A stretch of 64,000 nt of DNA from assembly GCF_010365285.1 (NCBI RefSeq), contig NZ_CP048286.1, forward strand, positions 558,001 through 622,000, read 5' to 3'. Both the position numbers and the translations under genes were made by a program. Under the pieces are notes generated by a model that did not search any database, was not told the DNA's origin, and worked only from the letters and a program-made list of their open reading frames with translations. How positions within the stretch are numbered: the stretch's first letter is position 1; every line of letters begins with the position of its first letter. Positions 17,443 to 27,944 of the stretch are shown here, piece after piece. Source of the DNA: Paenibacillus rhizovicinus (lineage in GTDB: Bacteria; Bacillota; Bacilli; Paenibacillales; Paenibacillaceae).

Positions 17443-18204
17443 TTAATCCACTCCAGAAACTGCCGAAGCGAGAAATTGAAGAATCGTATCGTTCACCAGC
17501 GTTGGATTTTCCCTGACCATATGAGGCCGATGACTTCCGCTCGGAACGACGAGATACGCGGACCCTGCGACGAGCGAAGCCAGATGCTTGACCCTCTCTT
17601 CGCCGGCGAACGGATCATGCTCCCCGGTTATAAACAACGCCGGACACGAAATGCCGCCGAGCTGGTCAGGCGTCAGCTGCGGATACAGCCGCCAATCCTG
17701 CGCCGATTCCCGCATATGCGCCTGCCAATCGCCCCGGTGCGCTTCCGCATGGCGCTCCGTCATTTGATCGATCATATCCTGCTGATCGTTGGCAATGAGC
17801 CATTCCGGTTCGAATTGTTCGACGCCGGCCGGATCGCAGAAGCCGCTCGTACCGATGGTCGTTAGCGACGTGACGCGTTCCGGATGCAGGACGGCGAGGT
17901 ATAACCCGACGTTCGCTCCCAAGCTGTAACCGATCAAGTGCGCCGTCGGAATATCCTGCTCGTCCATGAAGGCCAGAATATCGTCCGCAATTTGAGGCGT
18001 CGACCATGCCAAGCTCTCGCATCGCGTTCGGCCATGCCCGCGGAAGTCCGGAAAGTAGCAGTTATACTTCTTTTGAAAATCCAGCATTTGACTCGCGAAG
18101 GCCAATATCCCGCGGGAATAGCCGCTGTGCAGGAAGATGACCGTCTCGCCTGCCCCGAGTTGTTCGTAAAACATATCCAGGTCCTTTACTTGTACATGAG
18201 GCAA
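17443..18204 (-). CDS. Alpha/beta-fold hydrolase (active paralogue)
   Basis: The 253-residue protein has the alpha/beta hydrolase fold with oxyanion region FLHSGYSRG. The nucleophile elbow is GYSLG (LIGYSLGANVGLYL), the acid lies in ITGEHDPFAG, and His in GSHRPHM. It should hydrolyse an ester, lactone or C-C bond of a small molecule in the cytoplasm; the substrate is not evident. The start is TTG at 18204, six bases after GGGAGAG. It is 16 bases downstream of its paralogue at 18221-18970 and shares long stretches with it (FRGHGRTR, AHRGDW, NDTILQF), so the pair arose by tandem duplication. Confidence 0.9.
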   Translation of the reverse strand: MPHVQVKDLDMFYEQLGAGETVIFLHSGYSRGILAFASQMLDFQKKYNCYFPDFRGHGRTRCESLAWSTPQIADDILAFMDEQDIPTAHLIGYSLGANVGLYLAVLHPERVTSLTTIGTSGFCDPAGVEQFEPEWLIANDQQDMIDQMTERHAEAHRGDWQAHMRESAQDWRLYPQLTPDQLGGISCPALFITGEHDPFAGEERVKHLASLVAGSAYLVVPSGSHRPHMVRENPTLVNDTILQFLASAVSGVD

Positions 18205-18220
18205 TCGAATCTCTCCCTTC

Positions 18221-18970
18221 TTAACTGTGATCCGCGATAAATTGAAGAATGGTATCGTTCACGAAGACCGGCTGTTCGCGATTCATATGAGGGCGATGGC
18301 TGCCCCCGGGCACGACGACATACCGCGAGTCGGGAATGAGCGCCGTCACTCGTTTCATATCCGCCTCAGGGGCGAGCTCATCCAGTTCGCCGGCGATGAA
18401 CAGCGAAGGACAGCGAATGGCTCTTAACTGATCGTCCGTAAGCTGAGGGTAGGAGCGCCAATCCTTGAGCTTGGTTCTTAAGAACGTCTGCCAATCGCCT
18501 CGATGCGCATCCCTATGCCGCTCTTCCATGGATTGAATAAAGGCGGCATTGTTCGTTTGCAGCAGCCGTTCCGGTTCAAACTCTTCCGAGCCCGCGGAGG
18601 CGACAAAACCGCATTGACCGATCGAAGTCAACGATGCAATTCGCTCGGGATGATTCAAGGCGCAATAAAGTGCCACTCCTCCGCCCATGCCATACCCGAT
18701 GAGATGAACGTTAGGAATGTCCAGCTGATCCAGGAAAGCAATCATATCTTCAGCATGCTGCGGCGTACTCCATTCGAGGCTGTCGCTCCGTGTTCGCCCA
18801 TGTCCCCTGAAATCCGGATAATAACAGGCATAGCTTGTTTGAAAATCGAGAATTTGACTGGCAAATGCCAGCAGGCCGCGCGAAAATCCGCTATGCAAGA
18901 ACAAGACCGGACTTCCGATGCCAAGCTGTTCGTAATAGAGATCGATGCCGTTGCATGGAAGATAAGGCAC
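18221..18970 (-). CDS. Alpha/beta-fold hydrolase paralogue lacking the nucleophile serine
   Basis: This 249-residue protein aligns along its whole length with the neighbouring hydrolase: FLHSGFSRG, FRGHGRTR, AHRGDW, GSHRPHM and NDTILQFIA all match. The nucleophile elbow reads GYGMG (codon GGC) where its neighbour has GYSLG, so the catalytic serine is replaced by glycine. The acid/histidine part (IAGELDE, GSHRPHM) is kept. It is probably catalytically dead for ester hydrolysis and may be a binding or regulatory partner, or it may use another chemistry. The start is GTG at 18970, ten bases after AGAGGAG. It is the first gene of the operon. Confidence 0.88.
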   Translation of the reverse strand: MPYLPCNGIDLYYEQLGIGSPVLFLHSGFSRGLLAFASQILDFQTSYACYYPDFRGHGRTRSDSLEWSTPQHAEDMIAFLDQLDIPNVHLIGYGMGGGVALYCALNHPERIASLTSIGQCGFVASAGSEEFEPERLLQTNNAAFIQSMEERHRDAHRGDWQTFLRTKLKDWRSYPQLTDDQLRAIRCPSLFIAGELDELAPEADMKRVTALIPDSRYVVVPGGSHRPHMNREQPVFVNDTILQFIADHS

Positions 18971-19067
18971 CTTGCGCCAGCTCCTCTTAAGGGAATGGTA
19001 TTCAGAATATTCGACCGCGACTATACAAATCCTCCCCTCGACGCGCTGATCGATTGCAATACGACCT

Positions 19068-19099
19068 AAAAAAAGACTGCCGACGGAATGATCGGCAGC
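19068..19099 (-). terminator. Intrinsic terminator after the large glycosidase gene
   Basis: The stem CTGCCGA / TCGGCAG is followed on the minus strand by TCTTTTTTT, about 90 bases downstream of the stop at 19188. Confidence 0.88.
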
Positions 19100-19187
19100 C
19101 TCGCTGACTTATTGACTGGACGGAAGACTACAGTCTCGTCATTCTGTACTATCATTCTGTACGATACGAAGTACATCGAGTCTGCAA

Positions 19188-22100
19188 CTACTTCTTCACC
19201 GTTACCTGCATCGTCACGCTGGAAGCAGCTCCTGCGTCGTTCACAAGTTCGCAGCGATACGTGTAGACGCCAACCGCTCTGCCGGAGATGGCCGTTACCG
19301 CGGATTGAGCTTGCGGGGTATGCGCGGCAAGCGATTGTTCATCGATCAGCACATCATTCTCGTACAGCCGGTACGCGGAGCCGTTCGTACCCCAATACAT
19401 ATTCATGCTGACGTTGAAGCTGCCGTCGCCATCCCAGTTATCGTTGGACAGGACCGGTTTGCCCGGTGCCGCATCCTTCACGGTGACGGTCATCGCTTTG
19501 CTTCGCGTCGTGCCGAACGAATTGCTCAGCTCGACATAATACGTATACGTGCCGTTCTTGCGGCCGCTGATGGAGGTTGCCGCGGATTGGGCTTGCGGCG
19601 AATTGTCCGTCAGCGTCTGCGTATCGATCAAGACATCATTCTCGTACAGCTTATACGTATTGCCATTGTTGCCGTACCAGACATTCATCGTCACCTTGTA
19701 ATCGCCGTCCAGCAGTCCGGTATCATAGCCGTTGTCATTCGATAAAACAGGTTCGCCCGGGGCGGCCTTGCTCTTGGTTACGATGTTATTTACCTCTGCC
19801 ACTGCCGTCCCGGCATTGCCTGCTGCATCGATGAATTCGAACGTAAAGCTGCCATTGGACGAGAACGAGTACTTGTCGGATCCGCCATTATTCGTGACGG
19901 TTACAGGTTCGTTCGCCGTGAGCGCAGCGACTACCGGTCCCGAAGTCGAATCCGTGCTGCTGTACTGAATCGCCCCGGCGGGAGCCGTTTGATCCAGCTT
20001 GAATGCGAGCGTCTTCGGTTCCTCCGTTTGACCCGCTGCATTCGTCGAGCGGTAGGTTACGGTGTACGACCCGTCTTGGTCGAACGTAACCGGCGCTGCA
20101 TACGGCAGCCAAGTCGATCCGCCGTCGAGGCTGTATTCGGTCTTCGCAGCATCCGAATCCGGCGTTAAATTGAGCATTACCGGATGCACGTACCAGCCGT
20201 TCTGGCCGTCCGGCTGCGCCGGCACTGCAGCGGCGTTCGTTACCGGAGGCTGCGAAGGCGGGGTATCTTCCCCGAGCGACGTCCTGTCCGTCAGAATCAA
20301 ATCCCCGTATAAATTCGGATCTTTCGAGAAGCCGATGCCGCTCATGTACTCCATCCAGCCTCTTCTGCCTGCGCCGTCGTTGTCGTTGACAAGGAAGGAG
20401 AAGCCGACGTTCGTTCCGGATGCGGCCGTCATTCCTGCCGGCAGGATATCGGTCCATTTGATCGCCAATTCATAGTTGGTCCGGTTGCCATCCCGTTTGA
20501 TTTCGGCGAGCGAATTTTCCAGATTGCCGGCTCCGTAACCGCCGCTCTTCATGATGACGCCGGTGTCGGTATTGAGCGCGAAGCCGTTCTCGCTGCTCTT
20601 GATCGTGCCGGGACCTTGCGCCCGTCCAGGATCGATCGTAAATTGAATGCCGTCGCCCTGCCAGCTAAGGCCAGGCGCATACGGATTGTAGTCCGTATTA
20701 TCCGTGACGCTTACGGCCAGATACAAGTAATTCGCATCCCATTTGGTGTAAGCGGTCGCGCTCAAGTCATCCGTTCCACCCCAGTCGGTCATCAGCTTGA
20801 CCTGCGACGCATCGTTCAGCTGGAAGGATTGCGCATGATTCCACTCGCCGGCATCGATGACGCCGTCAATGTCGATCGGGGCTTCCGCCTTCACCGAGGT
20901 CAGCGAAGTCAAATTCCGTTCGATCACTTGCGAGCTGCCGTCATTACGGTCGATTCGCAGCTTCACGTTCGTAGGCGCGTAAATGTCGAGCGTAGGCGCA
21001 TCGAATCTCACTTCGCCGACCGAATTCGGCGCAATCGTATCGAACGCCGCGCTGCCTGCCATCGACTCCGGCTGCAGGATCGTAACCGTTCCTCCGCTCA
21101 ATGTGCCTTTATTGCTGAGGTTCGTGATTTTGACCGAAAGGTCGTATCCCGTCCCTGCATCGTTGACTTGCGGAGACATCTCGACTTTCGACGGCTCGGA
21201 CATTTGCGTCTCGACTTTCAGTTTGGCATACAGATTGCCGGATTCGCTTGTCGGATAGATCCGGATTTCGCCCGTGGCATGATCCGTCGTTTCCGGCGCG
21301 GTGAACGTCAGCGTATCCGTCGTTTGGCCGGCGCCGAACTGTCCGCCCGAGGTCAATTCCCAGCCTGCCGGCAGTTCCACCGCGTACGTGCCGGAGAGAT
21401 TCTCGGCACCGGCAGTTCTCGTAATATGGATGGATGCCGCATCTCCAGGCGCTACGCTGATCTTCGGCGTATCTGCCGAGAAAGCCGGCGTTGATCCGAG
21501 CGTAGGCGCCTGCGCGAAGCTGCCTTCGATATAGATCGGCTGCTCGGATGCCGTTAACGTAACGGCGCCGCCGATCGTGTCGTACTGCTGTTGATTGCCG
21601 AACAAGTCAGCGACGCTTAGCGGGCTTCCGCCCAGGTTCAAATTAATCGCTTGGCTGTTCTTGTTCGCCCACAGTACGAGAATATCTTTGTTCGCTGCTG
21701 CCTGATGGAACTTATAGATGCGGATATTGCTGTCGAGCGTATTATACGATTCGACGAAAGCGGCGCCGGCCAACAGGTCCGATGCCGCGTTAAAAGCGAC
21801 GAAGGACGGCTTGGCCGTTAGATCGGAGCGCACGATACCGCCGTTCGTTTCATAGAACGTCGGATCCGTGCCGTCATTCATGAAGTCGTACCAGTAAATT
21901 TTCTTGATCAAATCGTTGTTTGCCAGCGTGGTCACGTACAATTGCGCCGCGTAAGCCGCCGACGTGCTCTCCGGAAGGCCGCCGTAACCGGTCTCTTGCG
22001 TGGCATAGCCGGTTTCCGTCAACAACAGGTCGATATTCTTCGTAATGCCCTTGCCTTGAATATAATCGCGCAGGTCTTGGAAATTGCCGACGAGTCCTTC

Positions 22101-24197
22101 GTTCTCGGGATTGTTATTGCTGTACACGTGGAAGGAAATCGCGTCCGCGTAATCGCATGCGCCGAGGTCAATGAGTTGTTTCAGCCAGTTGGCGTCGTAT
22201 TGGAAGGCCACGCCTGCGACGACCTTCATGTCCGGCGCAACGCTCTTCACGGCTGCATAGGCAAGCTTCAGAAACTTGAAGTATTCCGCTGCCGATCCGC
22301 CGGAGTTGTATTCGTTGCCGACTTCCATGTACTCGGCTTTGCCGATCATCGAAGTCGCATACGTCTTGGCGTAGCTGCTGAAATCCGCATAATACTGCTC
22401 CGACCCTGCGGCCGCTTGGGAGAAGCCGGAGAGGCTGAGGCCTGTCAGCATGTTGATGCCGTAAGCCGCCGCTTTATCGGACACGTCGGCATGCGCATCC
22501 CTGATGTTGGTCGCGCCGGATTGCACGATGAGCGGCAAGCCAAGGTCAACGTTGCTCCAGCTGATGCTGTAATGACTGTTCATGCCGAGGAACGGAGCGA
22601 CTGACTTCCCGGTAAGATCCGCGATCACGCTGAAATAGTAGCTCTCGTTCAATTGCGTCGAGCCGTCAGGCGTCCCGGCATGGACGGATAAGGTATACGT
22701 TCCCTTGGGCAGCGTGCCGAAAGACAACGGTTTGATGAATCCGGGCTCATTCGGCTCCAGATTGACGTCGAATTGACCGCTCTTGACGATGCTGCTGGAA
22801 TAGTCGAGCACGGAGTAGTCGACGTTCAAGTCTTCGCTCGTATCGAACTGATTGCCGAAGGAGAGATTGATCGTCGGCGATTCATCGGACTTGAAGATGT
22901 TGCCGGTCTTCGCGCTGCTGCCTTCGATCGTCAAGATCGGGAATTTCTCCATCGTGATGCTGTGAAAAGCAATCGGCGCGCTCGTGTTGATTCTGAAGTC
23001 GGCGCCGTTGTTTTCCCGACCTGCGAATTTAACGTCGTCCAACGTATACGTTACGGATTTCCACGTGTTCGTACCCGTCAAGTACGTCGTCGTGTTCGGA
23101 CCGCCGGACCAATTATAGAGCACGGAGTCGTAGAGCAAGCTGAAGCTCTGCTTGCCGTCCAATAATGCATCGTAATAATTAATCGTGACGGTGACTTTAT
23201 GCTTGCCGTCGTAGATGTACTTATCGCTTACATTGCCGTAGATGCCAAATGCTCCCGTGGCCGGATTCGTCTGCAATCCGCTGATGCCGTCGTACGTGAC
23301 AGCCGTCGCGCCGGGGCCGTCTCCTGGCCACACCGAGATACCGCGATTGATATTGGTAGCGCCAAGTACTGCGCTGATCGGGCCGTTATTAATCGTGACC
23401 GGAATCGCGGCGGACAATCCGTTATAAGACGCAGTAACGGTCGTCGATCCTGTGGAGACTGCCGTGATCGTGCCGCTGCCATCAACAGTCGCAACTGCCG
23501 GGGTACTGCTAGTCCAATTGACGTTTCGCTTGTTCATGACGCTGTTATTCTGATCGCGGACGGTCGCGGACACTTGCTGGACGCTTTGCGCATTCATGGT
23601 GACTTCCGCGGGATCGACGCTGATCGCAGTCGGTTCCGAAGGCTCCGCCGCCGTTTCGACCGTGACTTTATGGATGGCGATCGGCACATTGGTGTCGAGG
23701 CGAATGTCCGCGCCGTTCTCCATGTTCGCGAATTGCGCATCGCTTAACGTGTAGGTCACGGTCTTCCACGTATTGCTGCCTGTCAGGATCGTCTTCGGTA
23801 CGTTATAGTCCCAAGCCGTACCGGTTGAGTTATACGAGAAGCCGAAGCCTTCGCCGATCAATCCGCTGTCGTAATACTCGAAGGAAACATTGACGTGGTT
23901 GGTGCCGCCGTTAATAAAGTCATCCGACACATTCAAATAAATATAATGATTCCCGCTTGCCGGGTTCGTCTCCCAGCCTTCTTGACCGTCGTAAGTGACC
24001 TTGTTGACGCTTCCGCCGTCCCCTGCCCAGGCGGAGATCCCGTTCTCCACATAGGCGGATCCCAAGGTAATGTCAACGGGGCCCGCATTGGACCCCGCTG
24101 CCGCGTAGGCGCGTTCGTTCCCGGCGACCGCTGCGAAAGTTCCCGCAATGAGCGTCAAGCTCAATAGCGCGGCAAACCCTTTCTTAACCTTCCTCAT
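19188..24197 (-). CDS. Large secreted multidomain glycoside hydrolase
   Basis: The 1669-residue extracellular protein starts with a signal peptide ([22 protein letters not shown], cleavage near AYAAAG). In order I see: a carbohydrate-binding-like beta-sandwich (about 38-185); a bacterial Ig-like BIG2 domain (about 190-265); a second copy of the first module (about 270-415); a beta domain; and a TIM-barrel catalytic domain (about 515-850). Next come NEW3-like beta domains, a CBM9-like module (about 1105-1300), a chitobiase/Ig-type module and two similar FN3-like repeats at the C-terminus ([11 protein letters not shown] and [11 protein letters not shown]). In the barrel, Glu629 in EVGNEYN and Glu728 in LLTETGY are the likely acid/base and nucleophile of a clan GH-A retaining enzyme. 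The start follows GGAGG by seven bases. There is no SLH or sortase anchor, so it is probably released. Substrate unproven. Confidence 0.88.
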   Translation of the reverse strand: MRKVKKGFAALLSLTLIAGTFAAVAGNERAYAAAGSNAGPVDITLGSAYVENGISAWAGDGGSVNKVTYDGQEGWETNPASGNHYIYLNVSDDFINGGTNHVNVSFEYYDSGLIGEGFGFSYNSTGTAWDYNVPKTILTGSNTWKTVTYTLSDAQFANMENGADIRLDTNVPIAIHKVTVETAAEPSEPTAISVDPAEVTMNAQSVQQVSATVRDQNNSVMNKRNVNWTSSTPAVATVDGSGTITAVSTGSTTVTASYNGLSAAIPVTINNGPISAVLGATNINRGISVWPGDGPGATAVTYDGISGLQTNPATGAFGIYGNVSDKYIYDGKHKVTVTINYYDALLDGKQSFSLLYDSVLYNWSGGPNTTTYLTGTNTWKSVTYTLDDVKFAGRENNGADFRINTSAPIAFHSITMEKFPILTIEGSSAKTGNIFKSDESPTINLSFGNQFDTSEDLNVDYSVLDYSSSIVKSGQFDVNLEPNEPGFIKPLSFGTLPKGTYTLSVHAGTPDGSTQLNESYYFSVIADLTGKSVAPFLGMNSHYSISWSNVDLGLPLIVQSGATNIRDAHADVSDKAAAYGINMLTGLSLSGFSQAAAGSEQYYADFSSYAKTYATSMIGKAEYMEVGNEYNSGGSAAEYFKFLKLAYAAVKSVAPDMKVVAGVAFQYDANWLKQLIDLGACDYADAISFHVYSNNNPENEGLVGNFQDLRDYIQGKGITKNIDLLLTETGYATQETGYGGLPESTSAAYAAQLYVTTLANNDLIKKIYWYDFMNDGTDPTFYETNGGIVRSDLTAKPSFVAFNAASDLLAGAAFVESYNTLDSNIRIYKFHQAAANKDILVLWANKNSQAINLNLGGSPLSVADLFGNQQQYDTIGGAVTLTASEQPIYIEGSFAQAPTLGSTPAFSADTPKISVAPGDAASIHITRTAGAENLSGTYAVELPAGWELTSGGQFGAGQTTDTLTFTAPETTDHATGEIRIYPTSESGNLYAKLKVETQMSEPSKVEMSPQVNDAGTGYDLSVKITNLSNKGTLSGGTVTILQPESMAGSAAFDTIAPNSVGEVRFDAPTLDIYAPTNVKLRIDRNDGSSQVIERNLTSLTSVKAEAPIDIDGVIDAGEWNHAQSFQLNDASQVKLMTDWGGTDDLSATAYTKWDANYLYLAVSVTDNTDYNPYAPGLSWQGDGIQFTIDPGRAQGPGTIKSSENGFALNTDTGVIMKSGGYGAGNLENSLAEIKRDGNRTNYELAIKWTDILPAGMTAASGTNVGFSFLVNDNDGAGRRGWMEYMSGIGFSKDPNLYGDLILTDRTSLGEDTPPSQPPVTNAAAVPAQPDGQNGWYVHPVMLNLTPDSDAAKTEYSLDGGSTWLPYAAPVTFDQDGSYTVTYRSTNAAGQTEEPKTLAFKLDQTAPAGAIQYSSTDSTSGPVVAALTANEPVTVTNNGGSDKYSFSSNGSFTFEFIDAAGNAGTAVAEVNNIVTKSKAAPGEPVLSNDNGYDTGLLDGDYKVTMNVWYGNNGNTYKLYENDVLIDTQTLTDNSPQAQSAATSISGRKNGTYTYYVELSNSFGTTRSKAMTVTVKDAAPGKPVLSNDNWDGDGSFNVSMNMYWGTNGSAYRLYENDVLIDEQSLAAHTPQAQSAVTAISGRAVGVYTYRCELVNDAGAASSVTMQVTVKK

Positions 24198-24306
24198 AGA
24201 ACGTCCTCCCACTTGTGTTCGCATAGTAATGCATGCTTCTCACTCGAATACGATCCGGTTGTCAGGCTTGTACACGTACAGCGACTCTAGGTCCTCCTCT
24301 CGCGGA

Positions 24307-24334
24307 ATTGTAGAAATATGGAAACCCCTCGCAA
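24307..24334 (-). promoter_or_regulatory. Sigma-A-like promoter for the glycosidase
   Basis: TTGCGA (24329-24334) and TACAAT (24307-24312) are separated by 16 bases and point towards the start codon at 24197. Otherwise the 24198-24461 gap holds an AT-rich leader and no gene that I can support. Confidence 0.55.
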
Positions 24335-24461
24335 GTAACAGCGTACCACTCCCTATGTAAGTAATTACATGGGGTAATCTTCAGGTTTCTATGGTAATTT
24401 TCAGCATTAGCCGGATTCGGGCGCTGGCGGCGACCATGACGGATGGGAATCATCTTTATGT

Positions 24462-25298
24462 TCAGAAGCGCGCTAAATACACCTCGAGCGTAATTCCCGA
24501 CTTCTGAATCTCCTTGGCTGGATCGACGCCAACGTAGCGGACATGCCATGGCTCGTACATGTAGCCGGTTTCTGTTTCCTTTCCCTTTTCGTACCGCACG
24601 ATAAAGCCGAACTCTGCGGCGTGCGCCTTCAGCCATTTACCTTCCTTGGTATCTCCGTAACGATCTTCGAGCCGGTAATGGACGCTGGCGCTGGAGACGT
24701 CCATAGCAAGGCCCGTTTGATGCTCGCTTTGGCCCGGATGGGCGCTAAACGTATTGGCTTCTTCCTCCCCGTGCGTACGAGCATAGGCGTTAAAAATCGC
24801 CCGCTGCGACTGGTACGAGCGGTAGCCGGACACTGCTTTTAGCTCGATGCCCTCCTGTTTGGCGCTGGCGAACAGCTGGCCGAGCGCGTCCGCGGCGACT
24901 TTGCGCATTTCCTGCTTCGGACTGCTGCCGCAGAAGGAGAACTCTACCGGTGCCTTGACGAGATCGGGCGGCACATAGCTGGAATCCAATTCACGCTGCT
25001 TGTTTACGAGCACGAGCGTGCTGGTTGAATTCGTAACGTAGTCAATGCCGTCTTTCTTGCTGATAGTTCTTGATGCGGCATTGTCGTACAAGAACTGCTG
25101 CATCTCCGTCTTGGACATGGTTGTTTGACTGCCCGCATTCGGTTGTGTAATCGGCGTGCTCCCCGCGTCTGAATCCGCTTTGGCACAATTGCCGATGGCA
25201 GCTTGGAAGAGCGGGGTTTGAGTCGATAGGATGCCCGCACCTAGAGAAACGAAGATCAAGACGATAAGAATAAGTACCGTTTTTTTCAAAGCATTCAT
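24462..25298 (-). CDS. D-alanyl-D-alanine carboxypeptidase, VanY/M15B family
   Basis: The 278-residue protein begins with one hydrophobic segment (TVLILIVLIFVSLGAGIL) that anchors or exports it. The C-terminal M15B domain has the zinc motif SxHxxGxAxD as SEHQTGLAMD, the upstream GYRSYQSQ segment and the second zinc His in EPWHVRYVG. It should trim terminal D-Ala from peptidoglycan stems outside the membrane. ATG at 25298 is five bases after AAAGGAGG, so the extension to 25331 is rejected. It is separated from the upstream ABC operon by a terminator and is therefore probably transcribed alone. A second VanY-like gene lies at 30979-31881. Confidence 0.9.
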   Translation of the reverse strand: MNALKKTVLILIVLIFVSLGAGILSTQTPLFQAAIGNCAKADSDAGSTPITQPNAGSQTTMSKTEMQQFLYDNAASRTISKKDGIDYVTNSTSTLVLVNKQRELDSSYVPPDLVKAPVEFSFCGSSPKQEMRKVAADALGQLFASAKQEGIELKAVSGYRSYQSQRAIFNAYARTHGEEEANTFSAHPGQSEHQTGLAMDVSSASVHYRLEDRYGDTKEGKWLKAHAAEFGFIVRYEKGKETETGYMYEPWHVRYVGVDPAKEIQKSGITLEVYLARF

Positions 25299-25375
25299 GC
25301 CTCCTTTGCATCGCCGCCTTGCGTTCAACATGTAAGACGACGCCTGCTTCGCGTTTCAGTTGTATTTGATCCGTT

Positions 25376-25409
25376 CGAAAAAGAGAAAGCAGCCCACGAT
25401 GCGGGCTGC
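25376..25409 (-). terminator. Intrinsic terminator after the solute-binding protein gene
   Basis: The stem GCAGCCC / GGGCTGC is followed on the minus strand by TTTCTCTTTTT, 14 bases past the stop of the solute-binding protein gene. Confidence 0.85.
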
Positions 25410-25422
25410 ATTCAGTCCTCTG

Positions 25423-26724
25423 TTATTCGTTTAATAAAGTCGTCACCTTGTTCTGGATCAGCTTGGCTACCTCTTCCGCAGACTTTTGTCCGCCGAAGAA
25501 TGATCTGACCTCGTCTCCGACAATGAAAATCACTTGACCGTCTGCATCCGAATAGTTATCTGCTGTATCAATAAGTTGTTTGAACTGAGTGAACTCTTCA
25601 TCCGATACCTTCGGCACTTTCCCGTTTGGAAGCTTATAAGTCCCGCTTTTCACTTGTTCTTGAATGTCGTTCAACTGCTTCTCATTCACGGATTTAAGCA
25701 GCGAAAACCCTTCTCTCCCTTGCAGCGATTGCCCTTCTTCGGATAATAAGTAGGCAATGACTTTCCAAGCCTCCGCTTTAGCCGGAGATTTGGCATTTAT
25801 GGCGAATTGGGACGATACAACGATCCTCGTTCCGCCTTTTTGTTCCGGCTTTTGCAGCAATTTCGGATTGGCGAAGAGAAGATGAGGACCATTAATTAGT
25901 TCAGCCGGCGATTGCAAGACAGTCGAATAAAACAATTGCTTGCCTATGTCCGCAGGTCCCGATGTCATCACGTTATCATCGAACATTTTTTTGATTCGTT
26001 GCATCGTTTCCAAAAATTCGGGCGAATCGAATTTAGCTTTTTTTGCCTTAGCATCAACAAAATCCGCGTATTTATCAACAATCATCTCTTGAAATATAAG
26101 CTCTGGGGGATCATTCGCTAACGCGTAGCGCCGCTGCGGGCCGCTGTCTCCCAACTTCTTCGAAATCTCCTCGAATTCCTTCCAAGTCCAATTCTTATCG
26201 TCGACATGCGCGTTCTTCAGAATGTCTCCATCCCCGATGAATGCCCGCAGGGTGAATCCTAAGGGCATGGCGTAGGAACCGCCGTTCAACTTCAACGCAT
26301 TCAACACGTTCGTTTGCAAATCGCTTTCATTGATCGTTTTGTCTTGCTCGATGAGCTCGTCCATGTTCAGGATAAGCTTTTTGTTCGCATAATCTTGGAT
26401 AGGCAAGTTGCCAATTTCGAAGATATCGGCACCTTTGCCCGATAACAAAGCCGCATTCATCGTCTTCTGGTATTTTTCGGAATCATCTGAAATCTGAAGC
26501 TGCAGATCGATGTCAGGATACTTTTCTTCAACCTTTTTTTCGATCGTTTTATAAAATGCGTCCGATTGTGAAGGCCATAGCTGCAACGCCAAAGTAACGA
26601 TTGTTTTCCCTTCTATTGTGTCGGGCTTGACCGTGCTTGCCGATTCATTGCCGTCTCCAGAACTGCATGCGGTCACTGATAACGACAGCATAGTAATAAA
26701 TAAGAGATACAAACACTTTTTCAT
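25423..26724 (-). CDS. ABC transporter substrate-binding lipoprotein, sugar type
   Basis: The 433-residue protein has a lipoprotein signal peptide with lipobox SVTAC (Cys at about residue 20) and the family 1 extracellular solute-binding fold. Recognisable parts are TLALQLWPSQSDAFYKTIEKKV at the N-terminal lobe, GKGADIFEIGNLPIQDY, and the hinge and C-terminal segment KAEAWKVIAYLLSEEGQ. It should capture a sugar or similar solute outside the membrane and pass it to the two permeases encoded upstream. It is the last gene of the operon permease-permease-HlyD-binding protein. No ATPase gene is present, as is common when a shared MsmX-type ATPase is used. Confidence 0.9.
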   Translation of the reverse strand: MKKCLYLLFITMLSLSVTACSSGDGNESASTVKPDTIEGKTIVTLALQLWPSQSDAFYKTIEKKVEEKYPDIDLQLQISDDSEKYQKTMNAALLSGKGADIFEIGNLPIQDYANKKLILNMDELIEQDKTINESDLQTNVLNALKLNGGSYAMPLGFTLRAFIGDGDILKNAHVDDKNWTWKEFEEISKKLGDSGPQRRYALANDPPELIFQEMIVDKYADFVDAKAKKAKFDSPEFLETMQRIKKMFDDNVMTSGPADIGKQLFYSTVLQSPAELINGPHLLFANPKLLQKPEQKGGTRIVVSSQFAINAKSPAKAEAWKVIAYLLSEEGQSLQGREGFSLLKSVNEKQLNDIQEQVKSGTYKLPNGKVPKVSDEEFTQFKQLIDTADNYSDADGQVIFIVGDEVRSFFGGQKSAEEVAKLIQNKVTTLLNE

Positions 26725-26764
26725 GGATTGAATTCCTCCTGAATTTCATCGTCTATATGCGTCA

Positions 26765-27928
26765 CTATTGCAAACGAACGCGGTTTCCGTCTTGTAAAGG
26801 CTCACTGCTTTCGAGAATAATCAAATCATCCTCATAGAGACTGTCCGATTGAATCATGGTTTCCTTGCCGCTCGCTTCGCTAGCTTGAATTTGGATTTTA
26901 CGGGCAATGTATACATTGCCTAACGCCCCTCTCTGTTCTTCGATTCGATAGACGAACGCGCCGTCGCGATCGTGATGAATAGCCTCATTGGACACGAGCA
27001 ATCCCTCTTGGCGCGAGCGGTTCTCGAGTTTGATCTTTGCCTGCTCGCCTCCTTTCAACCCGGAGTCCATGATCTGGATACGAAGCGTCTTCTGCGGAAT
27101 CGAGAGTGCCTGATCCGTTTCTTCGTCGCCCGTCGGGCTACCGGGCCTCGGGTCCGTATTCGCGATTTCATCAATCGTGCCTTGAACGATGCGGGTTTGA
27201 TGATCTTGGCCCGTATCGACTTCAACCTCAATCTTTGCTCCGATTGAAATGCCCATCTCGGCTACAAGCGCCGAATCGGCGGATATATCCAAGCGATACC
27301 CCCGGATGCTATTCGTAATCAGAAGATCCGGTTGTCCTGCCGATACCAATCCTTCAACGGCATTCAAGCGGGTTATAATGCCGTCAAATGGCGCGTTTAT
27401 TTCCTGTTGGCTGACAAGCCGGTCTCTCAGCTCGGCAATTTTACGTTCCTGCGTGCCCAGATCAAGCTGACTCGTTTCGATGTCGCGCTTTAATTTCCGA
27501 ATCTGGAGTTCGTCTCCTTCATGCATCGAAAGGATGTACTGATCCTGAATGTTCCGCAGTCCGATGTTTTGTTTGTTCAGGACGGTGACCTCGTCTTTCA
27601 GTTCGCTTTCTGCAGTTCTGCTGTCGTAAAGGATGAGCTTCTGCCCCTTCTTCACGCGATCTCCTTCTTTGACGAGAATCTTATCCGCCTTCCAGCCAGC
27701 TGTATTCGATAGTTTCGCTTCGACGGCCGGCTGCAGCATACCGCTTCCTGCCAGCGTAACGACAAGACTCCCTTTACTCGGCTTTTCCGTCCTCACTTTC
27801 GGTAACGTGAGCGACTGCAGCGTGTTGCTGAACAAGGTAAAAAACAGCAGCACGCCCATGAACAGAAAGAATGCGATTTGAATGATTCGCTTGCGCCTGC
27901 GTTCTGCAGGCACGTTCTCAGATTCCAT
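26765..27928 (-). CDS. HlyD/RND-type membrane-fusion adaptor protein
   Basis: The 387-residue protein has one N-terminal transmembrane anchor (IIQIAFFLFMGVLLFFTLF). A beta-barrel/lipoyl half-motif (GSLVVTLAGSGMLQPAVEAKLSNT, ILVKEGDRVKKGQKLILYD) precedes a coiled-coil hairpin (about 105-165). The lipoyl return INAPFDGIITRLNAVEGLVSAGQPDLLIT and a C-terminal beta domain follow. This is the adaptor architecture of MacA/HlyD efflux systems. The start at 27928 is 16 bases after the upstream permease stop, so it is clearly inside the importer operon. Finding such an adaptor in a sugar-importer operon is unusual; it may work with an unlinked exporter or modify the importer's outer face. Confidence 0.87.
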   Translation of the reverse strand: MESENVPAERRRKRIIQIAFFLFMGVLLFFTLFSNTLQSLTLPKVRTEKPSKGSLVVTLAGSGMLQPAVEAKLSNTAGWKADKILVKEGDRVKKGQKLILYDSRTAESELKDEVTVLNKQNIGLRNIQDQYILSMHEGDELQIRKLKRDIETSQLDLGTQERKIAELRDRLVSQQEINAPFDGIITRLNAVEGLVSAGQPDLLITNSIRGYRLDISADSALVAEMGISIGAKIEVEVDTGQDHQTRIVQGTIDEIANTDPRPGSPTGDEETDQALSIPQKTLRIQIMDSGLKGGEQAKIKLENRSRQEGLLVSNEAIHHDRDGAFVYRIEEQRGALGNVYIARKIQIQASEASGKETMIQSDSLYEDDLIILESSEPLQDGNRVRLQ

Positions 27929-27944
27929 CCCCCGTCTAATCCTC

